A stretch of 64,000 bases of DNA from assembly GCF_018130615.1 (NCBI RefSeq), contig NZ_JAFCKB010000005.1:310001-374000 (forward strand), in the 5' to 3' direction. Under the pieces are notes generated by a model. It saw only the letters and a program-made list of their open reading frames with translations, was not told where the DNA came from and did not search any database. Positions 8,010-16,396 of the stretch are shown one piece after another. This DNA comes from Bradyrhizobium manausense. GTDB taxonomy: Bacteria; Pseudomonadota; Alphaproteobacteria; Rhizobiales; Xanthobacteraceae. Positions within the stretch are counted from its first letter, which is position 1. The number at the start of each line of letters is the position of its first letter. The translations under genes and the position numbers were made by a program.

Positions 8010-8736
8010 GGGGCCGCCACCGCGTTGCGCGGGCCTCGAATGGCTGCACCAGCGCCGTCTCGATCACGAGCACGACCGCGGCGAATGTCAGGGAATAGGC
8101 GAGCAGGCGCGGCGTGTCGAACAGCTGGAAGGCGACGCCTATCTCGAAGCCGACGCCGTTCGGCCGTCCCAACAACTCGGCGACCAGCACGATCTTCCAC
8201 ACCAGCGACAGGCCGGAGCGCGCGGAGGCCGCGATATAGGGCGCCAGCTGCGGCAGCACGACATGGCGGAACGCCCGCCAGCGCGGCATTGCGAACACGC
8301 TCGCCATCTCGTCGAGCGAGCGATCGAGCGCACGCGTGCCCTCACGCAAGGTGACCACCGCCGTCGGCAGCTTGTTGATGGCGATCGCCGCGATCGCGGC
8401 GGCCTCGGTGAGCCCGGCCCAGATATAGGCCAGCACGATCACCACCAGCGCCGGCAGGTTGAGCAGCAGGATCAGCCAGGGATCGCCGAGCCGGTCGGCA
8501 AGCTTCACTCGTCCCATCAGATAGCCGATGGCGCTGCCGAGCGACATCGCCAGCACGAAAGCGAGCGCGACGCGCGCCAGCGTGGCGCCCAGATGCACGA
8601 ACAGCGCGCCGCTCGCGGCTTCGGCGATGATGACATTGAGCACCGCGGGCGGGGAAGGCAGCTTTGCGCCGCCGACGAACAGCGCGGCTGTCCACCAGAT
8701 CGCGACGAAGAGGGCGAACGAGAGAAGGCGCAGCAC
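7999..8736 (-). CDS. ABC transporter permease, NitT/TauT (SsuC-like) class
   Basis: Inner-membrane permease of 245 residues with about six TM segments. The EAA-type loop reads MASVFAMPRWRAFRHVVLPQLAPYI. The start chosen is GTG at 8736, one base after the TGA of the binding-protein gene. It gives the usual length; the frame remains open further upstream only over coding DNA of that gene. It is the middle gene of a binding protein-permease-ATPase operon. Confidence 0.88.
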   Translation of the reverse strand: MLRLLSFALFVAIWWTAALFVGGAKLPSPPAVLNVIIAEAASGALFVHLGATLARVALAFVLAMSLGSAIGYLMGRVKLADRLGDPWLILLLNLPALVVIVLAYIWAGLTEAAAIAAIAINKLPTAVVTLREGTRALDRSLDEMASVFAMPRWRAFRHVVLPQLAPYIAASARSGLSLVWKIVLVAELLGRPNGVGFEIGVAFQLFDTPRLLAYSLTFAAVVLVIETALVQPFEARATRWRPRAA

Positions 8737-8737
8737 C

Positions 8738-9712
8738 TCAGTCTCCGGGAACTGCGTGATAGAACGTGCCGGGATCAAGCTCGGCTGCCGGACCGACCAG
8801 GTCGCGGCCGCCGATCTCGGCGAGCACGCGATAGAGCACGCGTGCGTCGGCTTCCTCGTCGTTGATGCTCCGGCGCGGAATGCCGTCGCGATAGCGGTCG
8901 CGATAGGTCTTGAGCATGGCCGGATCGGTTGCGCCGGTGAGCGGGGCGATCTTGTCCCAGGCCGCATCCGAACTGACCAGCAGCTGCTTGGCCTTGCGCG
9001 TCATGGCGATGAAGCGCGCCACGGTGTCGCGATGGCTCGCAGCCCAGCTCTCGTCGAAGACATAGCCGACGGCGGACACCGCGCCCTTGGCGCCGAGCTT
9101 CGGCAAAATCTCCTCGATGCCGGCGAGGCGCCGAAAACCCTTGGCCTCGAGCTGGGCGCAGAAATTCCAGAAATTGAGGCTCGCATCCATCTCGCCGTCG
9201 AGTGCCTTGGCCGCGATCAGAGGCGGGGCGCCATAGACGATGGTCGCATCGGACTTCAGGTCGATGCCGTCCTGCTTCATCCGGGCCTGCAGCAGCAGCC
9301 AGCTCTTGTCGATCGGACCGCCGCCGACGGCGAGCTTGCGGCCCTTGAGGTCTGCGAGCGTCTTGATCGGCGAGGACGCCGGCACCATCACCGCGCCGAG
9401 CGCGCTGGAATAGGGATAGAAGGTGAGCTTGGCGCCGAGCGCGCGCTCGCGCGACACCCACAGCCAGTCCGACAGCATGATGTCGGCATTGCCGGCGCGG
9501 AGCGCGATCTTGCCGGCCTCGGGGCTCGCAAGCTCGGTGACGTCGAGCGCCAGGTTGGCTTCCTTGTCGAGCCCGGCCTCGCGGATCGTCGCCAGTTCCC
9601 AGGAGAACGTTCCGGTCTTCTGCACGGCCAGGCGGATGGTGTCCGCAGCATGGGCCGGCGTGCCCAGCGCCAGCACCACCGCGAGCGCCAATGTCCGTGC
9701 CAAAACTCTCAT
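8738..9712 (-). CDS. ABC transporter substrate-binding protein, NitT/TauT class
   Basis: Periplasmic binding protein of 324 residues. The signal peptide ends AHA near residue 23. The mature protein begins DTIRLAVQKTGTFSWELATI, and the family pattern SPIKTLADLKGRKLAV is present near residue 115. GTG at 9715 is followed directly by ATG at 9712; the ATG is preferred and gives the same signal peptide. First gene of the operon. The ligand is unknown: sequence class suggests sulfonate, nitrate or pyrimidine-type ligands, while gene context suggests the methanol/lanthanide system. Confidence 0.87.
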   Translation of the reverse strand: MRVLARTLALAVVLALGTPAHAADTIRLAVQKTGTFSWELATIREAGLDKEANLALDVTELASPEAGKIALRAGNADIMLSDWLWVSRERALGAKLTFYPYSSALGAVMVPASSPIKTLADLKGRKLAVGGGPIDKSWLLLQARMKQDGIDLKSDATIVYGAPPLIAAKALDGEMDASLNFWNFCAQLEAKGFRRLAGIEEILPKLGAKGAVSAVGYVFDESWAASHRDTVARFIAMTRKAKQLLVSSDAAWDKIAPLTGATDPAMLKTYRDRYRDGIPRRSINDEEADARVLYRVLAEIGGRDLVGPAAELDPGTFYHAVPGD

Positions 9713-9798
9713 CACTTGTGAGCCATTTCCTCAGATTGAGTGCTTTTCAGGACAATACGCATAGCATAGCTTCCATCGCAACCAGCGGGAGGACGCTC

Positions 9799-10158
9799 AT
9801 GAGTTTTGCGGGACAGGTACGACCGATTGTCGCCGCCATGGTCGTGCTCGTGGCGAGCCTCAGCGCGGCGCGGGCCGAGGAGGCCAATGACTATCCCACG
9901 TCAGCGCGCGCGGAATATGTCTATGGCTGCATGAAGGCCAATGGCGAGACGCGGCAGGCGATCGAGCAGTGCTCCTGCTCGATCGACGTGGTCGCCTCGA
10001 TCATCCCCTATGAACGATATGTCACGGCGGAGACTGCACTCAGCATGTCCCAGGTCCGCGGTAATCTCGGCACCCAGTTCAGGACGTCGGAGCAGGCGAA
10101 TTCGGCCGTGAATGATTTGCGGCGGGCGCAGGCCGAGGCCGAGGTCAGGTGTTTCTGA
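9799..10158 (+). CDS. Small exported cysteine-rich protein, unknown function
   Basis: A 119-residue protein. The signal peptide covers about residues 1-26, ending ARA. The mature region has YGCMKANG, then EQCSCSIDVVASIIPYERY and a final EVRCF, giving four cysteines likely to form disulfides or a metal site. The ATG at 9799 follows GGGAGGACGCTC. It is divergent from the NitT/TauT-type operon and is followed by a palindromic repeat. I do not recognise a named family. The C-x(n)-CSC arrangement is not a heme site, as no CxxCH is present. Confidence 0.72.
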   Translation: MSFAGQVRPIVAAMVVLVASLSAARAEEANDYPTSARAEYVYGCMKANGETRQAIEQCSCSIDVVASIIPYERYVTAETALSMSQVRGNLGTQFRTSEQANSAVNDLRRAQAEAEVRCF

Positions 10159-10166
10159 TTTAGCAC

Positions 10167-10267
10167 CGTCATTCCGGGGGGCGCGAAGCGCGAACCCGGA
10201 ATCTCGAGATTCTCAGGTGCGCAATCGCGCACCATAGTTCGGTCCTGCGGACCGCCCCGGAATGACG
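10167..10267. repeat. Palindromic intergenic element with five nested stems
   Basis: The outer 13-bp ends are perfect inverse complements: CGTCATTCCGGGG (10167-10179) and CCCCGGAATGACG (10255-10267). Inside are CGCG-AAG-CGCG, the 14-bp palindrome GAATCTCGAGATTC (10199-10212), GGTGCGC-AATC-GCGCACC (10216-10233) and GGTCC-TGC-GGACC (10241-10253). The element lies between convergent genes and is of the dispersed palindromic kind frequent in Bradyrhizobium. It may also act as a bidirectional terminator. Confidence 0.85.
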
Positions 10268-10276
10268 GCGCGGCTA

Positions 10277-11095
10277 CTACGTCCCCGGCTTCTCCACGTC
10301 CCACTCGTTGCGGAACAAATGTCCGTCCGTGTCCTTGGCCTCCGCGCGGAAACGCTTGGCGCCGTTTGAGACGTAGGTGAAGCGCAGGTTGGGATCTTCC
10401 GAGATCGAGATACCGCCTTCCATCGAGAGCACGGGGCTGTCGTCCTGCGTCAGCTTCAGCTGGTTGATGAAGAAGGCGGGAATATAGAGCTGCGTGACCT
10501 GGTCCATCTGCAGGCCGGAATTGTTGGGATGGCCGATCATGATCTGCGCTTCGCGGATGCGGCTTGCTGGCGCGTCCCCGCGGGCGAATTGACGGTAGCG
10601 CATCTGGCCAAGGCGGTTCTGGGCCTCCTCGGCATTCTTGCCGGCCGGTGCCGAGCAGCCGCCTGACGCCTTCACATAGGTCTTGGAGACGTAGAGCTGG
10701 CCGTCGCTGAGCTCGGCCACGGCATGGACGTCGGTGTAATTGTTGACGCGCACGCGCGTGGAGATCTCGGTGATATTGGCATCCGCGCCGAGCTCGAATT
10801 TCGCGGCCATCGGCGCCGGATTGCGATCGATCACCAGCGTGATCGATCGGATGCGGCGGCTATCTGCTGGCGACAGCTTGCTGCGCAGCGTGACCGGCAC
10901 GATGGCCGCATCCTCGGCACGATAGGGCATCTCGATGGCGATGACGTCGTTGCCGTCGTTCATCGGACGGTTGCTGAAGATATCCTGCACCAGGCCGGGC
11001 CAGGGATCGTAGGCTTCTTCGGCGCTGACAGGCGCGGCGAAGACAATGCCGAGCAGCGCGGCGATCAGGGGCAGGCGGCGTGTGCATCCCGTCAT
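10277..11095 (-). CDS. Quinoprotein dehydrogenase-associated SoxYZ-like carrier protein
   Basis: Exported 272-residue protein fusing a SoxY-like N-terminal domain and a SoxZ-like C-terminal domain. The signal peptide ends VSA near residue 25. The first domain contains KASGGCSAPAG near residue 145, where the Cys resembles the carrier cysteine of SoxY. The second domain begins around ASRIREAQIMIGHPNNSG and has GGISISEDPNLRFTY, typical of SoxZ. Members of this family occur next to PQQ dehydrogenase genes; their exact role is unproven. Upstream on the same strand is the partner metallohydrolase. Confidence 0.88.
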   Translation of the reverse strand: MTGCTRRLPLIAALLGIVFAAPVSAEEAYDPWPGLVQDIFSNRPMNDGNDVIAIEMPYRAEDAAIVPVTLRSKLSPADSRRIRSITLVIDRNPAPMAAKFELGADANITEISTRVRVNNYTDVHAVAELSDGQLYVSKTYVKASGGCSAPAGKNAEEAQNRLGQMRYRQFARGDAPASRIREAQIMIGHPNNSGLQMDQVTQLYIPAFFINQLKLTQDDSPVLSMEGGISISEDPNLRFTYVSNGAKRFRAEAKDTDGHLFRNEWDVEKPGT

Positions 11096-11147
11096 GGTCA
11101 GGGTCCTGTGCGGACGGCGCGATTATCCGACAAAGCTAGCGCGCCCG

Positions 11148-12074
11148 CTACTCCCATTCAATTTCAGAAAATGCTGCAGTTGCGTTGCGGGCGTTGTAAT
11201 CATCGAACAGTTCCCACTGCGGCCGTTCGGTGGCGGCCGCCTTCTCGGCGGCGGTTCGGATCGGCTCGCCCTTCTTGTTCGAGGTACGGACGTCCGACAG
11301 CACCGTCATGAGATAACGCCGCTCATCGGCCAAAGCCGCAGGCCAATCGCTCACAGGGCCGTGACCGGGAACGACGCGAACCGCCGGAACGGCCTCGAGA
11401 TCCTTCAGCAGGGCAAGCCAGCCGCGAATACTGCCATCCATCACCGGGATATGGCGGAGGAACACGAGATCGCCCGCGAACAGCGTCTTCGTGCTCTCGT
11501 CGAACACCGTCAAATCATTGTCGCTGTGCGCGGCCGGCCAGGCCCGTAAGGTCAGCTGCCGCGATCCGAGATCGAGCGTCATCGTGTCCTTCACCAGCAC
11601 GCTGGGAGGCACGATCTTCACGGGATCGATCAATTCGCTGCCCATGATGCGCCGGAAATTGTCGAGATAATACGGCCCGCGCGTCGCCAGCGCCTGTGGC
11701 AGCCTGTTGTGGCCGACGAAGCTGGTTCCCTCCGCGACAAAGGCTGCGTTGCCGAAGACGTGGTCAGGGTGGCCATGGGTGTTGATGACGTAGCGGATCG
11801 GCTTGCCGGTGCGGGCCCGCACCGCGCCCAGCAGCGCCTCGCCTTCACGAAGGCTGCCCCCGGTATCGATCACGGCCACCGCCTCTTCGCCGACGATGAA
11901 GCCGACATTGGCGATGTCGCCCTCGTTCTCGCGGGTCATCAGGGCGATGGTCCCGGAGTGCACGAAGATTCCGGTCGCGACTTCGCTCACAGGCAATTCG
12001 GCCGCCCCGGCGCGTGCTAGCGTCGCCAGTCCCAGCAGGGACAGGGCTGCGATCTTTGACGTGAGTTGCGACAC
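11148..12074 (-). CDS. Quinoprotein relay system zinc metallohydrolase (MBL fold, SoxH-related)
   Basis: Exported metallo-beta-lactamase-fold protein of 308 residues with a signal peptide ending AGA. The zinc motif is THGHPDH at about 99-105; further ligands are likely His in AAHSDND and Asp in FAGDLVF, followed by [10 protein letters not shown]. It is the upstream gene of a two-gene operon with the SoxYZ-like carrier (52-base gap). Families of this kind are named quinoprotein relay zinc metallohydrolases from co-occurrence with PQQ enzymes. I cannot decide between types 1 and 2. Biochemical function is not established. Confidence 0.87.
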   Translation of the reverse strand: MSQLTSKIAALSLLGLATLARAGAAELPVSEVATGIFVHSGTIALMTRENEGDIANVGFIVGEEAVAVIDTGGSLREGEALLGAVRARTGKPIRYVINTHGHPDHVFGNAAFVAEGTSFVGHNRLPQALATRGPYYLDNFRRIMGSELIDPVKIVPPSVLVKDTMTLDLGSRQLTLRAWPAAHSDNDLTVFDESTKTLFAGDLVFLRHIPVMDGSIRGWLALLKDLEAVPAVRVVPGHGPVSDWPAALADERRYLMTVLSDVRTSNKKGEPIRTAAEKAAATERPQWELFDDYNARNATAAFSEIEWE

Positions 12075-12200
12075 TTTTCCGCCTCAGTTCAGGGTTTGCC
12101 GCATTGCACTGCAGCACAACAAGCCAACGCAAAGTTTGGCAAGACATGGTGCATCCTGCGTTGCATGGATAGCATTCGAATGAAATGAGGAGGAAGCGCG

Positions 12201-13079
12201 ATGGAGGCCGGACGACATCGTCGCTGGTTGTTTTCACTGTGTCTGATGGCGGCGTCCTGTGCGATCGGCGGCGTCGCTCGCGCGCAGACGACCGATGCTG
12301 GTGACCTCTCTTTCGAGCTGGTCGATCCCAAGGTGCTGCGCGTCTGCGCCGACCCGCGCAATCTGCCGTTCTCCAACGAGAAGGGCGAGGGGATCGAGAA
12401 CAAGCTCGCCGAGCTGTTCGCGGACAAGCTCGGCAAGAAGCTCGACTACGTGTTCTTCCCGCAAGCCACGGGCTTCGTGCGCATGACGCTAGGTGCACAC
12501 CGCTGCGACGTCATCATGGGCTTCCCGCAGGGCGACGACCTCGTGCAGGGCACCAATCCATACTATCGCACATCCTACGCGCTGGTTATGAAAGCGGGGA
12601 GTGGGCTCGAGGACGTCGACACGCTTGAGGACTCCAAGCTGAAGGGCAAGCATGTCGGCATCGTCGCCGGCACGCCGCCGGCGACCAACATGGCGATCGC
12701 CGGGCTGATGGGCGATGCAAAGCCCTATCCGCTGATGATCGACACGCGCTACGACAATTCCGCGCAGGCCATGATCGACGATCTCGCCGCCGGCAAGATC
12801 GACGCCGGCGTGCTGTGGGGGCCGATGGCGGGATATTACGCCAAGAAGGTCGGCTCGTTGCACGTGACACCGCTGGTGAAGGAAACCACGGGGCCAAAGC
12901 TGGTCTATCGCATCGGCATGGGCGTGCGCGCCGCCGACCAGAACTGGAAGCGGCAGCTCAACAAGCTGATCCAGGAGAACCAGGGCGAGATCAACAAGAT
13001 CCTGCTCGATTTCGGCGTGCCCCTGCTGGACGAAAACGACCGGCCGCTCGGTGCGGAGACGGCCAAGAAATCGCCATGA
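12201..13079 (+). CDS. xoxJ: XoxJ-type periplasmic binding protein
   Basis: Periplasmic solute-binding-fold protein of 292 residues associated with methanol dehydrogenase and thought to help activate XoxF. The signal peptide ends ARAQ near residue 29. The mature part begins FELVDPKVLRVCADPRNLPFSN, characteristic of the quinoprotein-associated binding protein family, with HRCDVIMGFPQGDD and AGKIDAGVLWGP further on. The ATG follows GAGGAGGAAGCGCG. Its stop overlaps the next ATG as ATGA, so the two genes are translationally coupled. Usually it sits next to xoxF and xoxG; here it is 11 kb away and no xoxG is seen. Confidence 0.92.
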   Translation: MEAGRHRRWLFSLCLMAASCAIGGVARAQTTDAGDLSFELVDPKVLRVCADPRNLPFSNEKGEGIENKLAELFADKLGKKLDYVFFPQATGFVRMTLGAHRCDVIMGFPQGDDLVQGTNPYYRTSYALVMKAGSGLEDVDTLEDSKLKGKHVGIVAGTPPATNMAIAGLMGDAKPYPLMIDTRYDNSAQAMIDDLAAGKIDAGVLWGPMAGYYAKKVGSLHVTPLVKETTGPKLVYRIGMGVRAADQNWKRQLNKLIQENQGEINKILLDFGVPLLDENDRPLGAETAKKSP

Positions 13080-13633
13080 GGCGACATCTTGCCGCTGCGC
13101 TGGTCGCCGCCGCCCTTGCGGTGCCGGCTTGGGCGCAGCAGCAGGAGCCGTTCGAACCCGAGGGCTATCGCACCGATAATTATCGCGCGCCGGTGCCGGC
13201 GACGCTGGAAGGCGCGCGCGTCCTGACGACAGCGGAAGCCGAGACGATCTGGCGCGCGAAGAGTGGCAACTTCGTCGACGTGCTGCCGCGTGCGCCAAAG
13301 CCGAAAAATCTTCCCGCAGGCACGGTGTGGCGAGACATGCCGCGCAGGAATATTCCGGGCAGCATCTGGCTGCCGGACACCGGCTACGGCGCGTTGCCGC
13401 CGGCCATGGACGACTATCTCCAGCGTGGCCTCGCGCGCGCCTCGCATGGCGACAAGGCTGCGCTGCTCGTGATCTATTGCCTCGCCGATTGCTGGATGTC
13501 CTGGAACGCGGCCAAGCGCGCGCTGGCGTACGGCTATGCCAACGTCGCCTGGTATCCGGAGGGGACCGATGGCTGGGAGCATGCGAAGCTACCAACGGAA
13601 GAGGTGCAACCGGAGCCGCGGCCTGAGCAGTGA
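13076..13633 (+). CDS. PQQ-dependent catabolism-associated CXXCW motif protein (rhodanese-like)
   Basis: Exported 185-residue rhodanese-fold protein. The signal peptide ends AWA at about residue 20. The core begins LTTAEAETIW, contains GNFVDVLPR and ends in the family motif, which here reads CLADCW (Cys135 and Cys139), followed by SWNAAKRAL. It overlaps xoxJ by 4 bases (ATGA). This family is found almost only with PQQ alcohol dehydrogenase clusters; a redox or cofactor-maturation role is plausible but unproven. Confidence 0.9.
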   Translation: MRRHLAAALVAAALAVPAWAQQQEPFEPEGYRTDNYRAPVPATLEGARVLTTAEAETIWRAKSGNFVDVLPRAPKPKNLPAGTVWRDMPRRNIPGSIWLPDTGYGALPPAMDDYLQRGLARASHGDKAALLVIYCLADCWMSWNAAKRALAYGYANVAWYPEGTDGWEHAKLPTEEVQPEPRPEQ

Positions 13634-13640
13634 ATGAAGA

Positions 13641-13683
13641 GCGTCATGCCCGGGCTTGTCCTGGACGAGCCCGGCCATGACGC
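13641..13683. repeat. Inverted repeat between convergent genes
   Basis: GCGTCATG (13641-13648) pairs with CATGACGC (13676-13683), and CGGGCT (13651-13656) with AGCCCG (13668-13673). It is a dispersed GTCATGCCCGGGC-type palindrome of the genus placed between the CXXCW gene and the convergent CusF-like gene. It may serve as a two-way terminator. Confidence 0.75.
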
Positions 13684-13697
13684 CGTGTCGCGAGCCG

Positions 13698-13997
13698 CTA
13701 CTGCTTCTTCAATGTCGTCAGCGTGCCCGCGCCATCCGCGTCGGTCGCGGAATACGTCACCCGATCGCCAGCGTGGACGGCATCCAGCATGGCGGCGTCC
13801 TTGGCCTTGAACTGCTGCAGCGCGCCGGCGCCGCCGGCACTGCCGCCGACCGTGCCCTTCTGCGTCTGCTGGATCGAGATGGTGTTGTTGAGCCGATTGA
13901 TGCTCGTGACCGTCCCGGTCATGTCGTCCGCAAAGGCGCTGGATGCAAGCACGGTCGTGGCTGCGGCGGCTGCGAGGATGATTTTTGCTGTTCCCAT
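13698..13997 (-). CDS. Small periplasmic CusF/DUF1344-like protein
   Basis: A 99-residue protein with a signal peptide (1-23, ending AFA). The mature sequence DDMTGTVTSINRLNNTISI followed by a Gly-rich loop and GDRVTYSA looks like the small OB-fold of CusF or DUF1344 proteins. The methionine/histidine copper ligands of true CusF are not evident, so metal binding is uncertain. The ATG at 13997 follows GGGAGGCCTCG. It lies 136 bases after the last lut-like gene on the same strand and may belong to that operon. Confidence 0.65.
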   Translation of the reverse strand: MGTAKIILAAAAATTVLASSAFADDMTGTVTSINRLNNTISIQQTQKGTVGGSAGGAGALQQFKAKDAAMLDAVHAGDRVTYSATDADGAGTLTTLKKQ

Positions 13998-14133
13998 CGA
14001 GGCCTCCCGGCGTTGGAGATTCACATCGACAAGCCATCCTAGATCGATTTGGTTCCGGCAGATAGCGCGGCAAACATGAATGATCGCGTTGATATCACGG
14101 GAACTTTCATGAACGTCGTCAGCAGCGCTGACG

Positions 14134-14748
14134 CTATTCCATTTCCTGCTGGATGACGCGGCCGAGCGCGAACAGGCGCTGGTCGATCGTGGTCGGAACC
14201 TCGCAGACGAAGCGCACCACCTTGCGGCGGTCCTCGAAGATGCGGGTCTCCCAGATCAGCTGGTTGCTCATGGCGTCGACCTTGGTGTCGTCGCGCGGCG
14301 TTGCGTCCTGGAGCGCCTGGAGCTGGATGGTCTCCTCGCGGATCTTGTCGGCGGCCTCGCGCTGCTTGCGGCTGACGCGTTCGAGCCCGCTCATGACCTG
14401 GGCGCGCTGGGCGTTGAGGGTATCGAACAACCCGGCAAACAGCAGCTTGGCGTTCGCGGTCTTGTCGGCGGCGGAGCCGGCGAGAAACTCCTTCACCGAC
14501 TTCTCGGCCTCGTCCAGCGGCGTCTTGCGGGCCGCGAGCTTGGAGACCAGCGCGCTGACCTTGCTGTCGTCCTTCCACTTGCTCTCGGCGTCGTCGAGGA
14601 CCGGACCGGCCCAGACGGCTGCGAGCGAAATGTCCGGCACCTTGGCCTGCGCGCAGGGCCAGTCGGGGTAGCGCGGATCGGCTGCGCGTGCGGCGGTCGT
14701 CGAGACCGCGAACGCAAGGGCCGTCATGGCAAGTGTCCGTACCGTCAT
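14134..14748 (-). CDS. Exported protein, LutG-like last gene of the lut/ped operon
   Basis: A 204-residue periplasmic protein with signal peptide MTVRTLAMTALAFAVSTTAARA. The mature region begins YPDWPCAQAKVPDISLAAVW and is otherwise helical and charged, with a second Cys near the C-terminus (RFVCEVP); a disulfide is likely. The ATG overlaps the permease stop by 4 bases (ATGA). The position after binding protein, propeller, ATPase and permease corresponds to lutG in Methylorubrum, whose function is unknown. Confidence 0.75.
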   Translation of the reverse strand: MTVRTLAMTALAFAVSTTAARAADPRYPDWPCAQAKVPDISLAAVWAGPVLDDAESKWKDDSKVSALVSKLAARKTPLDEAEKSVKEFLAGSAADKTANAKLLFAGLFDTLNAQRAQVMSGLERVSRKQREAADKIREETIQLQALQDATPRDDTKVDAMSNQLIWETRIFEDRRKVVRFVCEVPTTIDQRLFALGRVIQQEME

Positions 14749-15593
14749 CCTTCGCCTCCCGCAGGCCCGCGCCGTGCCAGCCCGCGCGAGGGATCATAGG
14801 CATAGATCGCAGCGATCATGAAGACGATTGTGCAAGCTCCGACCACGGCCAGCGAGATCCAGTTGACCTGACCATAAAGCGCGAAGCGGATCAGCTCGAC
14901 CGCATGGGTGAACGGATTGGCCTGGCAGACATAGTACAGATAGGGACTGCCCTCCTGCACCCGCCACAGCGGATAGAGCGCCGACGAAGCAAAGAACATC
15001 GGGAAGATGACAAAGTTCATCACGCCGGCGAAGTTTTCCAGCTGCTTGATGCCGGACGAGATCAGCATGCCGAGCGAGCCCAGCATCAGCCCGGACAGGA
15101 TCAGCGCCGGCAGCACGGTGAGATAGCCGATCGGCGGCGGCGTGATGTCCCAGAACCAGGCGATGATCAGGAACGCATAGACCTGGAGCAGCGACACCGC
15201 GGTGCCCGCCAGCAGCTTGCAGAACAAGAGGAAGCCGCGCGGCAGCGGGCTCACCAGCAGCGTCCGCATGTTACCCATCTCGCGGTCATAGACCATCGAG
15301 AGCGAGGACTGCATGCCGTTGAAGAGCTGGATCATCGCCATCAGCCCCGGCGCGATGAAGACCTCGTAGAGGATGTAGGTCTCGTAGGGCGGGATGATGG
15401 AGATGCCGAGCACCTGGCGGAAGCCGGCGGCGAAGATGAACAGCCACACCAGGGGCCGGACCAGTGCCGAGACAAAGCGCTCGCGCTGATGCAGGAAGCG
15501 CAGGCCCTCGCGCCAGACGATGCCGGTAAGGCAGGTCATGTATTCGGAGGCCGAGAAGCCGCGCGGCGCGTCGCGCGTGGTGATGCTGCTCAT
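14745..15593 (-). CDS. lutF: ABC transporter permease, LutF/PedC-like
   Basis: Inner-membrane permease of the ABC-2 type, 282 residues, with six hydrophobic segments between about residues 45 and 275. It has the GMQSSLSMVYDREMGNMRTL loop typical of this class, and IISSGIKQLENFAGVMNF ahead of TM5. In Methylorubrum the equivalent gene is part of lanthanide uptake; in Pseudomonas the homologue is called pedC. It is coupled by 4-base ATGA overlaps to the ATPase upstream and the exported protein downstream. Assigning it to lanthanide transport rests on gene order. Confidence 0.85.
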   Translation of the reverse strand: MSSITTRDAPRGFSASEYMTCLTGIVWREGLRFLHQRERFVSALVRPLVWLFIFAAGFRQVLGISIIPPYETYILYEVFIAPGLMAMIQLFNGMQSSLSMVYDREMGNMRTLLVSPLPRGFLLFCKLLAGTAVSLLQVYAFLIIAWFWDITPPPIGYLTVLPALILSGLMLGSLGMLISSGIKQLENFAGVMNFVIFPMFFASSALYPLWRVQEGSPYLYYVCQANPFTHAVELIRFALYGQVNWISLAVVGACTIVFMIAAIYAYDPSRGLARRGPAGGEG

Positions 15594-16396
15594 GCGCCGC
15601 CTCCCGGCATCACTTGCGCGCCTGTCAGGCGCATGAAGGCGGTGTTGACGTCCTGCGCGCCGGCCTCGGCGATGACGCGGCTCATCGGCCCCTGCGCCAG
15701 CACCTTGCCCTGATGCAGCACCACGAGATCGTCACTGGGCATGATCTCGTCGAACAGATGCGTGGCCCAGAGCACGCCGATGCCTTGCTCGGTCACGAGC
15801 TGGCGGACATGGCTGATGATGTCGGCGCGCGCCTTGACGTCGAGGCCGACGGTCGGCTCGTCCAGCAGCAACAGCCGCGGCCGGTGCAGCAATGCGCGTG
15901 CGATCTCCAGCCGCCGCATCTGGCCGCCGGAGAGATCGCGCACCTTGCTGCCGGCGCGGTCTGCAAGCCCGATGCGCGCGAGCAGCTCGGCGCTGCGCGC
16001 GGCCGCTTCGCGGCGGCTGATGCCGTGGAGAGCTGCGTGATAGAGCAGGTTCTGCGTCAGCGACAGGTCGAGATCGAGCGTGCGCGGCTGGAACACGACG
16101 CCGAGCAGCCGCAGCGCCTCGCCGGGCGTGCGGGTGATGTCATGGCCGAAAATGCCGACACGGCCGGTCTGGATTCCGAACAGGCGCGTGATCAGCGAGA
16201 ACAGCGTGCTCTTGCCGGCGCCGTTGAGGCCGAGCAGGGCGGTGAAGCTCGCAGGCCGCACGTTGAAGGAGACATCCATCAGCGCGCGGCGCGGGCCGTA
16301 GGAATGGCTGACGCGGTCGATCGACAGGGCGGGCACCGCGGCTGGATCAGGCCTCGGCATTCCCTGCGGCTCGGCGATGGGAGCGGGGCTGGTCAT
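15590..16396 (-). CDS. lutE: ABC transporter ATP-binding protein, LutE/PedB-like
   Basis: Cytoplasmic ATPase of 268 residues. Walker A is GLNGAGKST (about 55-63), the Q-loop GVVFQPRTLDLDLS, the signature LSGGQMRRLE, Walker B LLLLDEPTVGLD, and the switch His lies in WATHLFDE. The ATG at 16396 overlaps the propeller stop (16393) as ATGA and was preferred to an open frame extending upstream into that gene. It belongs to the PQQ-dependent alcohol dehydrogenase-system ATPase family and drives the LutF-like permease. Confidence 0.9.
   Translation of the reverse strand: MTSPAPIAEPQGMPRPDPAAVPALSIDRVSHSYGPRRALMDVSFNVRPASFTALLGLNGAGKSTLFSLITRLFGIQTGRVGIFGHDITRTPGEALRLLGVVFQPRTLDLDLSLTQNLLYHAALHGISRREAAARSAELLARIGLADRAGSKVRDLSGGQMRRLEIARALLHRPRLLLLDEPTVGLDVKARADIISHVRQLVTEQGIGVLWATHLFDEIMPSDDLVVLHQGKVLAQGPMSRVIAEAGAQDVNTAFMRLTGAQVMPGGGA

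Noticed and set aside
9799-10158. The Cys-rich exported protein as XoxG cytochrome
   Set aside because: It has CSC and isolated Cys, but no CxxCH heme-binding motif, and is shorter than XoxG.
12489-13595. A 368-codon minus-strand frame across xoxJ and the CXXCW gene
   Set aside because: Covers two real coupled genes in antisense with Arg-rich nonsense composition.
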